Shown: positions 36,401 to 50,300 of the stretch, one piece after another
Position numbering within the stretch: the stretch's first letter is position 1
How the letters are laid out: the number at the start of each line of letters is the position of its first letter
NCBI GenBank assembly: GCA_003117195.1
Contig: BDSI01000036.1
Location: 79,864 to 143,863 of the forward strand
DNA from: Eudorina sp. 2006-703-Eu-15
Taxonomy: Eukaryota; Chlorophyta; Chlorophyceae; Chlamydomonadales; Volvocaceae
DNA length: 64,000 bases
Direction of reading: 5' to 3'
The notes under the pieces: model-generated
Seen by the model: the letters and a program-made list of their open reading frames with translations, nothing else
Told to the model about the DNA's origin: nothing
Databases searched by the model: none
Program-made: the position numbers and the translations under genes

Positions 36401-39400
36401 TGCCGCTGCCCCAACTCCCCCAGGCCTCGCCGTCGACCACTTCAACAAGGACTACAAAAAGGGCTTTGCCGCCATGCAGGCTGTCAAGCTGCTGCCGCAG
36501 CACCCGCCGACCACCGATCCCGAGGAGTCCAAGGAGGAGGCTCGCAAGGTGCTGGCAACTCGGCTGGGGCAGTTCCTGCGCACGTGTCCCGGCCTCAACA
36601 AAACCACCATTGGCGAGCTGCTTGGAGACCCCGACCCCTTCTACCTTCAGGTTAGCCCACCTGTCGTTGCACGAGTGGAAGCCAGTTTTGCGCGCTCGAT
36701 TATATGAAGAGGGGCAACCTTTTGGCAAGCTTCTGTGAGGCAGACAATCCACGGCGTTTCAGGAGGTTTGCGTGATGGGAGGCCATGGAGCATTGCATGG
36801 CCGGTCACGATTCATGTAAATCCGTCGCGGTTTTGAATGGCTGAAGCCTAATGCCGCAAGCTATCCGGCTTGGTGTGCTCGCAGGTCCTGGAGTCCTACA
36901 CGACGGGGTTCGATTTTTCGCACCTCAAGTTCGACTCGGCGCTTCGCATGTTCCTGGAGAGCTTCAAGCTGCCGGGTGCGTAGCTGGCATGGATTACGGT
37001 CCGCCTTCCGGCACAATGTTGGGCCCAGGGGACGCCAAGGTCGCGACCTGTGATGCAGCCAGGTGCCGGGCTGGTGACGGATCACGGAAACACGCATACG
37101 TATCGGCAAAGTCATTTGTGGGGCATGTAAGCAAAGCACTGGGCGTGGTGGGTTTCTACGCGGTGCGTTACGCTGGTACTGCTTTTCCGCACGCACAGAC
37201 CCGGTGATGCGACACGTCTCTTCTGTCTGTGCTCTGTGCCTCTGTCCGCTGCCGCCCGGGCAGGTGAGGCGCAGAAGATTGACCGCATCATCAACGCCTT
37301 CGGCCGCCATTACTACGCGAGCAACGAGGACGTGTTCCGGAACGGGGACGCGGCCTACGTGCTGGCCTACTCGGTTATCATGCTCAACACGGACCAGCAC
37401 AACAGCCAGGTGGGTTTCGCAGCAGTCGGTGACCTCACGCCATCGGGCTGCAGAAGATGTAACGCTCGAGGGGGTTCTGAAGAGAATGGGGAGCATGCCA
37501 TGTGGGTTAGGGGGCGGCACGGGCCTTGGGCGCTTGGGGGTTTGGTCGCCAACCGCCGCCGCCGTCGACAGCATCCCATGCGGTATTCACATCGTAGCTT
37601 CTGTCCCGTGACCCGGACGTGCAGGTCAGGCACAAGATGACGCTCGAGTCGTTTCTGCGAAACCTGCGCGGAGTCAACGACGGCAAGGACTTCGACAGGC
37701 AATTCCTGGAGGTGCGAGACGCAAGGGTTCCCGGGCGACCCGGCATGCTGCGGGACAGGTCACGGCTAGGTTATGTTGCAAGCTGCGGCGCCGTCTTGTT
37801 CCCTGCCCCGCCCGGAGCAGCGATGGCGATGCCCGACAGCACCGTATGCGTCGCAGCAACACCTGTTGACTCGCCGCCGCTTGGGCCGCTGTGCCGCAGG
37901 GGATCTACACGTCGATTGTCAAGACGCCACTACGGCTCATGGAGTCGGCCTCGATGGATGTGAGCGAGCAGTGCTTCCTGCAGCTGGCGCAAATCAGCGG
38001 CACACAGCGCGGACTGGTGGTGTCGTCAGAGGAGGGTGAGGCCTGGGGGGTTCGTCGGGTGACGGCGGCGACGTTCTTCTTTCTGCGGGGATCGGCTGTC
38101 CACGGGGCAGAGGACGTGGGTTTCTGGCGACGTGGACGTAAGGCCAATCCCTAGATACTACGGCCGGGCATTTATATGCAGCAGAAGTACACACGGACGC
38201 GGATGTCCGTGCGTTTAACAAGATATCCGTGCGTGTAGATGGGCACTACAAGGCGCCGCCAAGAGATACAATTTGTGGGCGCATCAGGGGCCAGGAGCAG
38301 AGCAGGTGTCCGCCTGCGCTGCTCCTGCCCCCTGATGACCCGCTCCTGCTCCACAAAGCCTCGCCGATGCGTGCGCAGATGTCAGCGACAGCCTGTGGAG
38401 AAGACCAGGGCTAGGCAACACGGCGCCGAACTTTTGCGTAGAGGGTATGGTCCGGTGATCGGGTGGAGCGCGGTCATGCCAAGGGAGACACGTGCACCCG
38501 TTTGCGGCGCACCTGTCCCACATCGCGGCTGTTCACCATGTTGCTTGGCGCAGTCTGACACTGGCCCTGACAGACGGAGCCACTCCAAAGGCCTCTCATC
38601 GCTTCGATGAGACTGCCGCCCAGCCGCGAGTACTCACACCCTGTCTTCGCCCGTAAACCTTCCTGCTGGTTGATACTTCCAGGCCGGCACTTGTTCGACA
38701 CCACCATGTTCCGGCTCATTTGGGGCCCTGCTGTGCACGCCATGTGCGCCATTGTGGACAACTGCTCCAACGAGGCACTGGTGTCATCGGCGCTGGAGGG
38801 CCTGCAGGTGCGGCAACGGAGGGGGCGGTCAGGCGGGGGCTGGACTGGGATGGCAGTCCTGCTAGCCATTTGAGAATCGTGCTTGAGCCAGCTTCCTGCA
38901 ACCGCGTATGCGCGTGCCTTCCCTGCCCTTCTCGCCCGCAGCTGGCCTGCCAAATCGCCGCAGCGCACGAGCTGGAGGATGTCGCCGACTCCATCATCGT
39001 CAATCTGTCCAAGATACCGCTACAGCACTTGGCGACAGTGGTGGGTCGATAGGGCCGTCGCGGGCTCATCCATCTCACGCTGACAGCCCCTTGGGCCCCG
39101 CAGCGCTCCGTTGCTCCCTCCGCGCTCTGGCTCGACGCCAGCCGGGGCTCCACTGCCGGGCTCTGGCATGGCCGTCACGGAAGTTCGCGAGGTGGTTCAT
39201 TTTGAGACCGTGTAATTGCGTACCTGACTGAGGAAACATTTGTCCGACTGAGTCCGCAACTGATGCTGCGCCATCGCCGCCTGCACCTTGACCTGCTGTC
39301 CTCCGCGCCGGGGTCGCCGCCCTCCACCGTCCAGGTGCCGACGCACACGCGGTCGGACGTGCTCTTTGGCCGCGACGCCAAACTGCGTGCAGTCACCCGC

Positions 39401-42400
39401 ACCCTGGCCGCGATCATCAACAAGTAAGACCGGGCAAGGGCGGTTCGCTGCGTGCCGATGCGTGGGCATGGGCCGCCCGAACCGCAGATCTGCGGTAAGG
39501 GCTCTGCGGTAAGGCCTCCATGTCGGCGGCCAGCAGCTTGATACGTGGGTTTGCGCCGGCGCACAGGGACTTATGGCCGCAAAAGGGGCTAATGGCCGAA
39601 CATTTGCGTGTGCCTGGCGGAGGCCCGTGACGGCTAGCCAGGGTCAGGCTCGCGAGCGAGAAATTCGGACCCTTGAATGCGCCGTTCTGTCCCTGCAGGC
39701 ACGGCGACTGCCTCCGCGGCGGTTGGGCCAACGTGATGGACCTGGTGGTGCAGCTGTACCGGCGGGCGCTGCTGCCGGACAGCTTCTGCAAGGCGCTCAA
39801 TGGTAAGCAGGGGCTGCGTCAGGAGCGAGGGGATGCTCATGGGACCTGAAGCACGGGCCTCGTCGGATGTGAGCTGGGTGGTAGGGTAGGGCAGGGTAGA
39901 CGACCCTGGTGTGCTGCATGGCAGAGAGTAGATAGTAGCCATGGTGCCGCCCACACGGCCCCATGGATGTCGGGTGTCACTGCCCCCCTGGATGTCATGT
40001 CTCACTGCGTCCGTCCCTTTTCACCTTGCTTCCCTCGCCGCACTGGCACTGGCGGGGCTCCAGGCGATGGCGACGGGGGTCTGCCGGTCCGGGAGGGCGA
40101 GTGCACATCGCTCAAGGCGCGCCGGTGGTTGCTGCAGCGGTCGGGAGCCAACACGGCGGGCACGTCATCCATCTTCAAGCACATATCCAGGTGGGGGTGC
40201 GGCCCCGGACAGGGATTGGCGGCCGTGGTTCATAGGTTGGCTTTATTGGTTGGAGGGACGTGTGGAGAACTGTTTTTTGTGTGCGTTCTGCCTTAATTTA
40301 TCCACTGTGCCTTACGCTACGTTGCGCGCGATTCTGATCAGATGTAAGGCGGTTGCCCAAGAATCTCGCTGAAAGCTTCACTGGTGCTCATGGTTTTTTT
40401 CTGTCCCCTTAATTACCGTCTTGGTATCATGCACCTCCCCTCATCGCCATCATCCTTTTGCCGTCCATGACCGCTGCCGTATCGCAATCGGTTGCCGTCC
40501 GGGGCCTCCCGCCCTCCCCCCGCCTGGACGCAGCAGCTTCACGCAGATCCTGTCGCTCGCCGGTGCGGAGGCCTCGGCGTCGGATCTCTCGGCCAACGGC
40601 GTCTCCCGGACGGCGGGCGTCAGCGGCCCCAGCGGCGAGAAGCAGAGCGCCATCGCTTCGGCGCAGGCGGCGATGGAGGCGATGGACATGGTGCTGTCGG
40701 AGGCGGAGCGGGCGGCGGTGGTCAGGGCAGACGAGTGCCTGGTGGCGTGCGCGTTTGAGGACGCGTTCATGGACAGCAAGTTCCTCAAGCAGGGTGGGTG
40801 GGTGGATGGGTGCCGCGATGGCAGGGACTGTGCGGCAGCCCTTCGGATGCGATGGGATTTGAGTCGGGTGAAGATTGCAGGTTTAGGCTGGCAATGGGTT
40901 GTTGCGCGCGCACGATAGGAATCGGGTGACGAGTACATCTGGGTTAACAAAGAACATGCACGATGACCGATGTACATTTGTGGGTCGCGTGGAGGTCTGT
41001 GGCACGACAGGACCCGACGTTCGTCGTCCACCCGACCCGCCAGTGTCCACGCGACACCAACGGTCGCGTCTGGCAGCTCCGCACGTCATCGCTTGCAGCC
41101 CCTCACGCCACCGAGTATGCTGATGATCCTCCACTGCCACGCGCCCTGTGGCTGCCCGCCGCCTCTCTGCCACGCACATCACACAGAGTCTTTGGTGCAG
41201 CTGGTCCGGGCCATCTGCAGCAGCGCCGGCCCCATCCCGCGACCGCAGTCTTCCTCCACGCTCTCCTGGGACGTGTCGGAGGTGTGCCTGGAGTTGCTGT
41301 ACACGGTGCTGCTCCGGAACCGCGACCGCATAACCTTGCTGTGGCAGCGAGCCTACGAGTACTTCGCGGTGGGTCCGCGGCAGCTGTGCTTCGTTTGGGG
41401 GGGCAGTCCCCGTGAGATGGCATCTGCATTTCTCACGGTCAGCCGCAGCCGCGTTGCCTCAGCCAGCGGGTCCACCGTCACTCCGCCGGGGGTAGTGCGC
41501 AAGGAAGGGCGCCCGCAGCGACCCGGTGCTCCCGGGAGCAGCGGCTGTGCCGCTTCCCTTCAGTCGCGTCCTATCCTTCGGTATCTCGCCGACATTGCAC
41601 CTGGGGCCCCACACCCTGCCTGCTCCGCCGCCCGTTCGCTGACGCGCCATGCTGCATGGCGTTCCTGCTCCCGCAGACCATCTTCAGCCATGCCCGCGAG
41701 TGCGACCCGGTCCTGGTGCAGAAGGCCATCATGGCCATGCTCCGCCTCTGCCAGCGCCTGCTCCCGTACAAGGCGGCGGACATTAGCGACCCGCTGATGC
41801 GAGGCATCCAGCTGCTGTCTCTGGTGGACGAGCAGGTGCGCCCCTGGACCGGTGGAATCGGGGAGAAGGCCATCCGCGCGGTGAATGTCGGATTGGTTGT
41901 TGGGATAGTCGGACACTTGCGCTTGCAAAATTGCCGAGAAGGGATGGAGGCTTGGGGAGTAAAGGTGGAGGCTTGCGATGAACGGAGGGGGGCTAAGGGT
42001 CGAGGTTGAGCGGGATCTCTGGAGAGGCGGAGTGTCTAGACCTGGGTTGGGTGCAGCGACACGTGGCGGATGTAGGGCAGTGGGGCAGCGACGTCGCGAG
42101 TCGACACGGATTTCCCTCGGTTGGCTTTCGGGCACTTTCCGTGCCTACGTCAATGCCCGCACGGCTCATCCCCGCAGGTCGCTGCCGACTTGGCTCCCAC
42201 GATCGCGTCGGAGATCCAGTCACTGCTGCAGGTAGGCGGCCATCGGCGAGGAGGCAGGGTGGGGAAGGGCTTCGCTGACTTCATTGACAAAAAGCGGGAA
42301 CGGGGAGGGTCTAACGTGCTGTTCACCCGACATGTGTCCCATCCCTTACCTCTTGATGCGCGCCTGTTCTTGACTGCGTTGTGCTTGCGTCCATGTGTGT

Positions 42401-45312
42401 CGCGGCAGGCGTTGACGTGTGCAGGCACTTATGGTCTTGGTGGTTTCCTGATGTTAGTGCAGTACATTGTATACACACATATTGTATTATACGTGTTTGT
42501 AAGGAAACTGAGCCGCCGTGTGTGTGTTTGTGCGGTTACCCCCTTCCGCTAGGGCGCCGCCGCCTACATCACGAGCCAGCAGGCCTGGATCAGCATCTGC
42601 GGCCTCATCAAGGTCATCCACCTGGACCCGGCATCCTTCCCGGTGTGCCTGGACACCATCACCTGGTGCGTACTGGCCCGTGGGAGCCGTGGGGGGTGGG
42701 GCCGGCCTGATGCTGCAGAGGCCAGCGGGGGCCCCTGAGCGGCTGGTATTACTCATGATGCTACATTGGACCCCGCGGGACAGCCGTAGCCTCCTCACTA
42801 ACCACACGCACTGCTAAAGCGACTGGTGTATCGTGGAAGCGACGTTCCTGATCTCCGGTGCGATTTCGGCCGCCGGCACGTTGAGGCAGCACGTCACATG
42901 AATGTAGCTGTACCGATCCATCACAACGGGCAGACCTTCGGTGTTGGCACCTGGCCACGGTCATGACGGAATTCCGTACTGTCACTGAGGAGCGGTTCTG
43001 TGGGTTCCCCGGGAACCCGTTCAGGGTGTGCCGGGAGACCCTGTCCATGCTCAACTACCACACGGTGGGCTCCACGGCGGTGGACCTGGTGGAGCGGGCG
43101 GTGCCGGACCCGCGGAGGGGAGAGCGGCCCGGGCACCCCGCCCACATCGGCCACGCAGTCCGGGTGGTCGCGGCCGCAGGTCAGTGGCCATGGGGCCACC
43201 GCTTTGCCGATTCTGCATTCCACTGCATTGCACTGCGTTGTATTGCATTGCCCCTGCTGGGGCACAGGTGATTGGAGGATATCGGGGCCGGCTAGACAAC
43301 CGTCAAGGGCGCATGCAGACCCGGCAGATTTTGTGGGTGGTGAACATGTGTTGACGTTCTGGTCATGTCGTGTGGATATCGGGGCACAGGGGCGCAGAAT
43401 AGCATCTGTTGTGCCCTGCTTGATGGGCTGCGTCCTTCCCCGCAGAGGAGTGGCTGGAGATGTGGTGGATTGCTTCCCAGAACAAGTACAAGGAAGACGC
43501 GCTGGAGCAGCTTGGCTTCCAGGCGTTCAAGCTGGACAGCTGGCACCTGACCATCGGCTGGCTGTGCCGCCTGGCCAAGAACCACAACCCTGAGGTACGT
43601 GGCAATGGGGCGGTGGGCGGCATTGATGCTTACCCGTTGCAGCAGCGGACAACGGAGTCCTAATCAAACGTGGAACATTATCTCTGTGTGCTAACATCCA
43701 GACTGGTTTGGTCTTGGGCTGCACACTCGTGCACGCTCGTGCACACCGGACAAATCGTGGCGAGCGGGTGTGGGACGTCTGCAGATCGGATTTCAGCCAT
43801 ATTCTTGACTACTCCGTTTTGTGCGCTGTAAGACGCCTTCCTGGGAGTTGGAATGCATTGCGACCTGCACCGTTATGGTTGTGTGCACACGCAGGTCCGC
43901 GCGGGTGCACTCTCGTGCCTGCAGCGTGCGGTGGTCGCAGCCGAGCGGTTGGCCATCCCGGCGCCTGGCCTGACCCGGGCCCTGCAGGAGCTCCTCCTGC
44001 CCCTGGGCCAGGATCTTGTGAAGATCCTCGGCTCCGCATCGGCGAGCAGGGACATGCCACAGGTGCGCCTGGCTGGGGAATCCCTTTATGCGACCACGCT
44101 ATTCTTTTTTGTTGCGTACATGTTATCCATCAACAAACAACCTTGCGACAGGTTTGGAGGCTGGGAATTCCCAGCCCACCATCCCGGCCTGAACACAGTT
44201 TCCAGTCTACGAGCCGGTCGCAAGGTTGGACATTGTTGGCCTAGATGACCTGTGTGATTCGCTCGGGGCCCCATGTCGGGCAGCCATCCTCTGTGTCGTC
44301 AGCATGTTTGCCGCCCTTGCTGGCCGCCCTGTTCCCCGGTGTGTTGTCAGTGCGATACCACCGTCCGCGAGCTGGTCCGGGCGCTGTCCAAGATGGTGCT
44401 CCTGTACGACCAGCAGGTGCGGCTGCTGTCACGCACTGGGCGTGAGGGACGGAAGCTGGGTGCGGCCATGCTGCCTGGTGGCGGCCTGGCACGTGTCCAC
44501 ATCATGCCATGAAGGCAGATCACCTACTCCTCTGCCGGGGCAGTCGCGTGTGTCCCTCCTTCCATTGTGCTTGGATAAGATAGCCGTCGGGTGCTGGTGC
44601 GCGGGGCCGCCGATCCTCCTGGCAGGATCGGCGCCTGTTGGACCCTCTCAATTGTTGCACCGCGCCACTCCATCCCGCCGCGACCTTGCCCCCCCCTGCA
44701 GCTATCAAGCCTACCTACCTTCGGTCGCGTTTGGCGGAGCATTCTGGACGTGATGGCGGGGGCCGCCTCCGTGAAGAGCAAAGAGGATGTGCTCCCGGAG
44801 GCGCTCCCAGAGGCGCTGAAGAACATGCTGTTGGTGCTGCACGGCAACGTGAGTGGAGGGCCAGGTTTGCACCGTTCGTTGCTCCATGCAGCGGTGTGAA
44901 TAAACGGCAGCCCAGTGAAGCAAATCAATGTCGATTACGACCTGCGCCTGGATGGTTCCGTTGCGTATGCAAGGCGTCATCCGCCCACAGGTCGCTGCTG
45001 GTAGCTCACACACCGAGCCTCACGTACCTCGCTCGTAAGCCTGAGCCTCTCTGTACCTCTTTCTCCTGAGTCTTGAGTCCCACGTGCCTCTACTCTGAAA
45101 ACTGCGCCCCCTCATTCGACGGGGCCTGACGTACCTCCTCCCACCTGGCCCACACCCACCCGCAGAAGATCCTGGTGGAGGGCTGGAAGGACACGGACGG
45201 CACCGACCTGTGGGAGTACACGTGGAAGCAAACCACCAAGGCAGCACCGGGCCTCACACCGCAGCTCCTGATAGGGGCAGGACCGACTGCGTCGCGCGCC
45301 GGGGGGCAATGA
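30441..45312 (+). CDS. GNOM/GBF1-type ARF guanine-nucleotide exchange factor
   Basis: Sec7-domain exchange factors load ARF GTPases with GTP to start coat assembly at Golgi/endosomal membranes. Thirty-five exons join in phase to 1614 residues (GNOM is 1451): 30441-30545, 30616-30691, 30771-30902, 30978-31096, 31309-31429, 31831-31937, 32360-32458, 32756-32875, 33387-33416, 33697-33858, 34100-34207, 34483-34595, 34900-35401, 35701-35818, 36424-36650, 36885-36975, 37264-37409, 37625-37711, 37900-38035, 38683-38807, 38942-39040, 39233-39423, 39699-39802, 40064-40190, 40534-40793, 41187-41368, 41677-41835, 42178-42231, 42553-42665, 43025-43179, 43446-43594, 43895-44062, 44351-44416, 44702-44848, 45166-45312. 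The N-terminal DCB/HUS region is recognisable ([28 protein letters not shown]). The Sec7 domain runs from about 35780 to 38035 with FKLPGEAQKI (catalytic glutamate at 37266-37268) and [15 protein letters not shown]-type regions follow to the C-terminus. A His-rich linker lies at 35170-35230. Least certain are the exon starts at 39233 and 43025. Confidence 0.95.
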
Positions 45313-47321
45313 CCGAGGCCAGCGGGCCGGATGACGACGGCTGCAGCAGAGGCTTGGGGTGCCTGGGCGGCAAGGACGCCAGGACGTCCAGGCGCGGGGG
45401 CCCCCGCCGGGCAGTCCGGCTGTGGTGGGTTCTTGGTCGGCATGTGGCATGTGGGCAGGGTCCTGCACGTGCGGCTGCAGCTAGGGGCGGACGGACAAGG
45501 CGTGCCCCGGGCACTGGTGAGCGCCTGCCGCAGGTTGCTTGTGACCATATTGCGCGTTGAGGGACGGACGCGTGAGATGTGGGTTCCATGGGAGGTGCGT
45601 GGTCAGTTTGACACCAGGTCTCGGCGCCGGTTCGGGCTCTCGGGGGAGCGAGTGGGGCGGGTTCCCGCGGTGGGACCGGGTGCAGTGTTGGGCAGCTGGG
45701 GCTGAGCGGGAACGTAGGCGGACAAGGGAACGTGGGGAGTCAATGCTCGGGCGTCACGGCCGGTACTTGGCGAGGCCGTCGAGTCAGTAGCCGATGTTGG
45801 GTGTTGGGCGCTCCGCCGGGGGATTGCGGATGATAAGTGCATAGTCCAGGAGATACACAGTTGCGAACAGGGCTTGTGTACTCCTGCAAGATGATGGTGA
45901 GGATGACGGAACGCACGGCGGGCAGGGGTGGGCCACGATTCGGACGTGGTCATTAGAATGAGCCGCGTCCTGATTAGCTGGCGGGGGCGGGGATGTGTGG
46001 GGGCCGGGGGTGGGGGGGAGTGGCGGTGGCGGCTGCAGAGCCTAGCTTCGACGGAGGCTGCACTTCTTCGTGATAATGAAATGAGCGTGACCTGAATTGG
46101 TACCCCGCCGTCATCACTTCGAGGTAGTAATCTGAGTATATGTTGACGGATATCGGCTGCGGGGATCCCCTGCATCTTCGGGGCGACGTGCCCAGGGCTG
46201 GAGAGGTACATCGACAAGGAACATCCGCCACACCGTTCGGATTTCAGTCTGAGCGGGGCCCCGACGCGGCTGCGAAGGGCCCCGCGCTCGGGGCATGAGG
46301 AGCCTCGGTGGGAGGGTGTCCCCCTCGGTGCAGCTGTGGGTCAGTGTCGGTCCGGTCCGGAGCGGTTGTTTGGGCCCCTCTTGCAACACATCATCATCAC
46401 GGTTGCATAATAACTTCAGGCGCGGGACAGTGGCGAGGGGAGAGCAGCGGCACTCACCGGGCACCTAATGTTCGTTGGCTTGGTCATTACTAGGCGGCTG
46501 ATACGTTCATGCAGTGCGCGTCGGTTCACGAAAGTTTGTCAGCAACACGGCAACCGTGCCGTAGTCGGAAGGCATGCCGGAATGAGGCTATCAGTGGGCT
46601 GCAGCGGTACGGGGTCGCATAATGCAAGTGGAACTGATCGTTGGGGTGTGTGGGGTCGCTGGCGTTGCACGCCTTCGTTTATGCCCTTTCCTTCCAGAGC
46701 TATATACGCAGTTTACTATGGAAGCACCCGCAGTGGTTACAGGGTGGGCGTGCCGACGGCCGCGTGTTGACGACGGCGACGTGGCGCTGCGTGGACGTTT
46801 CAGGACGGAAACGTGCTGGCAGGGGAAGAGGGAGTGAGTGAGGAATGGGCATGGCACCTGAATGAGACGGCAGATGCAGGTAACACCATGAACTGAGGAG
46901 CCAGCTAGGGCTCTGATGTGGGGCGATGCATGCATGTCCTGGCTGGGTGGTTCACATCGCTGTGGTCAATAGTGGTTTCGGAGGCGGCAAGGAGTGCGCC
47001 CGCCGCGTGTCCATGTCCGGAGTGTGGGTGCCAGGCGCCCGAGCTGGACACCACGCGAGCCGACAGCGCCCCAGGGAGGCAAGCTGTCACGTGTTGGCAG
47101 TGGGGGATTTCGGCGCGGACGGGTGCCTGATGGCTACAGGTTACCACACCTGACCGTTGCCCATTAACAACGAGTCAACGACACTTCGGTCTACCACCCC
47201 CGAATGTTAGTCCCGCACCAGCCTCCCCGTTGTTTGATGCACTGACCAGGTCCACCGGACGGCCTCCTTGGCCCTCCTTGGGCGGTCCAACGCACAAATG
47301 CCGCCTGTGGCACTGCGCCGC
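45313..47321. other. Intergenic region between convergent genes
   Basis: No gene recognised. It lies between the 3' ends of the ARF-GEF (plus) and the Wss1-like gene (minus) and should hold both 3' UTRs. A minus-strand TGTAA at 46737-46741 is a possible poly(A) signal for the latter. Confidence 0.5.
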
Positions 47322-50300
47322 CTAATCGTCCGTCAAGTCGATTACGTCGCCGCCGTCACCGCCACTGGGACCACCCACCAGCGCACGCGCCAAGGTGTCT
47401 TGTCCCCCCGGTAACGCAAGCGAGTGTGGCGCTGCGCCTCGACCCCGCCCCTGTGCCTTCCGAACAGCCAGTGACGGCTGCGCAAGGGGCACTTGCTGCT
47501 GCTCGTGGTGGTGGTGCGGCGGCTGCCCTCCCCGCTCCTGCTCCTGCTGCTGCGGCGGCGACTTGAGCGGCTGTGACCCCTGCGGCTCTTGTTTACGTCG
47601 ACTCGAGCGCCGCTGCATCTCGTGCTTGTGGGGCACCTCTTGCTGCCGGGACTGGGACTGCGGCTGCGGTTGGGACTGCTGTATACGCGCCAGCGCGGCG
47701 GCGGCTGCCGCGGCGGCGGCGGGGTTCCTGGTCTGTAGCACTTGCAGCGGCGGCCGCGGCGCTGGCGCCGATGGTCCAACGACCGCAGGTGGTGCACATC
47801 GAGGGCCCGCGTCTTCCAACACCAGCCGGACCGGCGCTGCTGCACCCTTTCCGGATACTACGTGTGTCCGCCTACTGGCGGGCCCTGACCCTGACCCGCT
47901 GTGGGATCTGTTTCCATCTCCCGAGCTGCCACCCATCCCACCGGCTAGGAGCCGCCGCTCTGCGGTGCCGGCACTGCGCCCAGGCTCCACATCCGCCGCC
48001 TCTTGCTTCATCCTCGCGCATTGCACTGCTCTGCTGTTGCTGTTGCTGCTGGGGCCCGGACCAGGACAGCCCGCCTTGCCCGCATGGGCGTCCCCGCTCC
48101 GAAACCCGTCAGCACTGTCACCGAATTCTCGTTCGCGACCCGGCTGGCCGGCGAGCAAGGGACCCACCGCAGCCGTTGGCGCGGCCCCGCCTCCGCGACT
48201 ACCGCCGGTCGCGTCCGCGGCTGCGGCGGACGAGGTCCCTGGCCGGGGCCCAGCCGGTGGCCCCGCCCCCGGCCCCGCCGGCTGAGGTCCCCGTGGGACA
48301 GCCTCCTCCCCGGCCCCCTCGTCCGCTGCGTCGTCATCCGAGTCCAGCGTCAAGTCGACGACACCGTCCTCGATGCGGCGAACCAGGTCCGCCTCCACCT
48401 CCTCAGCGGAGGCGGACCTGGCGGACCCCGCAGATCCGCCGACGGCCCCGCCGCGCGCACCTGCCGCAAAATGGTATTCCCGAGTCAGAGTGGCCATGGC
48501 ATGGCAGGTTGGCCACGGCCAAACCGAGTTACGCCAGGGGAGGGTGTGCCAGGTTCGGTGCCGCGGCAACGACACACACGCGGGCAGTCGTTGCCGGAAC
48601 GCGACCCGCGGCAACGACACCGCCACGCACGCCGACGGCACGCCAACTGGCATCGTCGACAGCTCGACACCTGTCGCACAAGGAAGCAAGCAAGTGCTGC
48701 AGCCTAAGCGCGCTCTGAGCGAACGAGAGCGGGCGGGTGTCACCGCGGCCCACCCACCGTGGGCTACATCCCCAGCGGTAGCATCCGCGACTCCGCCATC
48801 GCCGCCCGTTCGCCCCTGCTGCTGCCGCCCCTGCTGCTGGGCGCGCTGCGCCTCCGCCTTCGCCACCGCCCGACTCAGCGCTCCCACGAGCCGCTCGCAC
48901 GGACACCAGCGGTTGTCGCTGCAGCGCCGCTCGGCCGCCGCCGCGGCCGCCGCGGCCGGCGTCGCGTACCGCACCGCGGCCCCGTCGCTGCCACCCAACC
49001 GACATGGGCCAGCCGGCATGATGCGCTGGCGCTTGGCGCGCTCTTCTGCCGCCTGTGCGGGCAGACACGGGAACCGTCAGACGGCTGGCTCTCCTCCCCG
49101 TCGTGGCAGCGCGGCAGCTTGGAGGGACACGTCAGCACGCTCGTGGTTATGTACTGGCCGTTGCTGACTAATCTGACATGAAATACCCCGACCCGAATCA
49201 AGCACTGTGCTACACACCGCGCCACACACTGCACCACACACACCGCGCCACGCACGTCGTAGATCCCTCCCACCGAGTCCTCCGCCACCTCATCCCGGAA
49301 GACAACGACTACGAGACGGAGCCGTGCATGTCGGCCCGCAGACGTGTGGAAGACCCGAGTTTGGGGCTGCGCCCCCCGGCCCCTTTCCCCGTCCCGTCAC
49401 CTCGTCCACGACCCCCGTCCAAGCCCTGCAACGCCAACGTGGGTTGGGCCGTGCTCCGCAGTATGCGTCCCGCTCAATCAGGGCCTCATCGCATCTGGTC
49501 GCTCCAGGGCGGGCTGCACCCGTTCCCGACCTCGGAGCGCCCCCACCCAATCCCCGCTGTCCCTACCTTGAGGGCGCTCTCGCGGAGCCTCCCTGGCGCC
49601 GGGTTGTGGAGGGGGATGAAGGCGTGGGAGCCCAGACGGCCGCAGGAGGGTCCGTCGAAGCCCACCCCGGTGCCCCCTACCCCCCGGGCCATGAGCTCCT
49701 CGCACTCGGCCGTGATCTCATCCAGCAGCTTGTAGAAAGCGCTGCGGAGCGGAGCAGGGGAAGATGGGGCGGAGCGGATTGGAACTGGGGGCGCTGGGAG
49801 ACGGCTGGCGCACACCGCTGCAGGGGAACGGCTGGGAGGCGCAGCACGCGCTGAACACACCACCACCATCGCCAGCACACAACGAAAGTAGGCAAGCCCT
49901 GCACGCGGCGCTTGCTGGGATGGAGAATGACATATCGCGCATCGCATAGGCCATGTGTCCGGGCGGCCCCGGCTCGCCGCCACGCACCTGTCGTGCGGGC
50001 CACGCACGTTGTGGACCAGTTCGTGCAGCATAGTTCCCAGAATAGACTCGTACGGCAGAAACGAGTCTGGGTCACGTGCCGGCCGCAGCCGCACTGCGGG
50101 CCAGGACGCAGGCGATGGCACTTGTCGTCGGGGCATGGGTTTAGCAACTCGGGGGCGTGGAGACGTGGTGCCGCTACCTACTTCTGTTGCATGATGACAC
50201 GCTGCGATGGCCTGTCCTCACCTTTGATTTCACGGGTGCGTCCGCCGCCTCCACCGATGTTCAGCCCAAGCAGATTGGCGTTGGCCTGCGATGCATAGAC

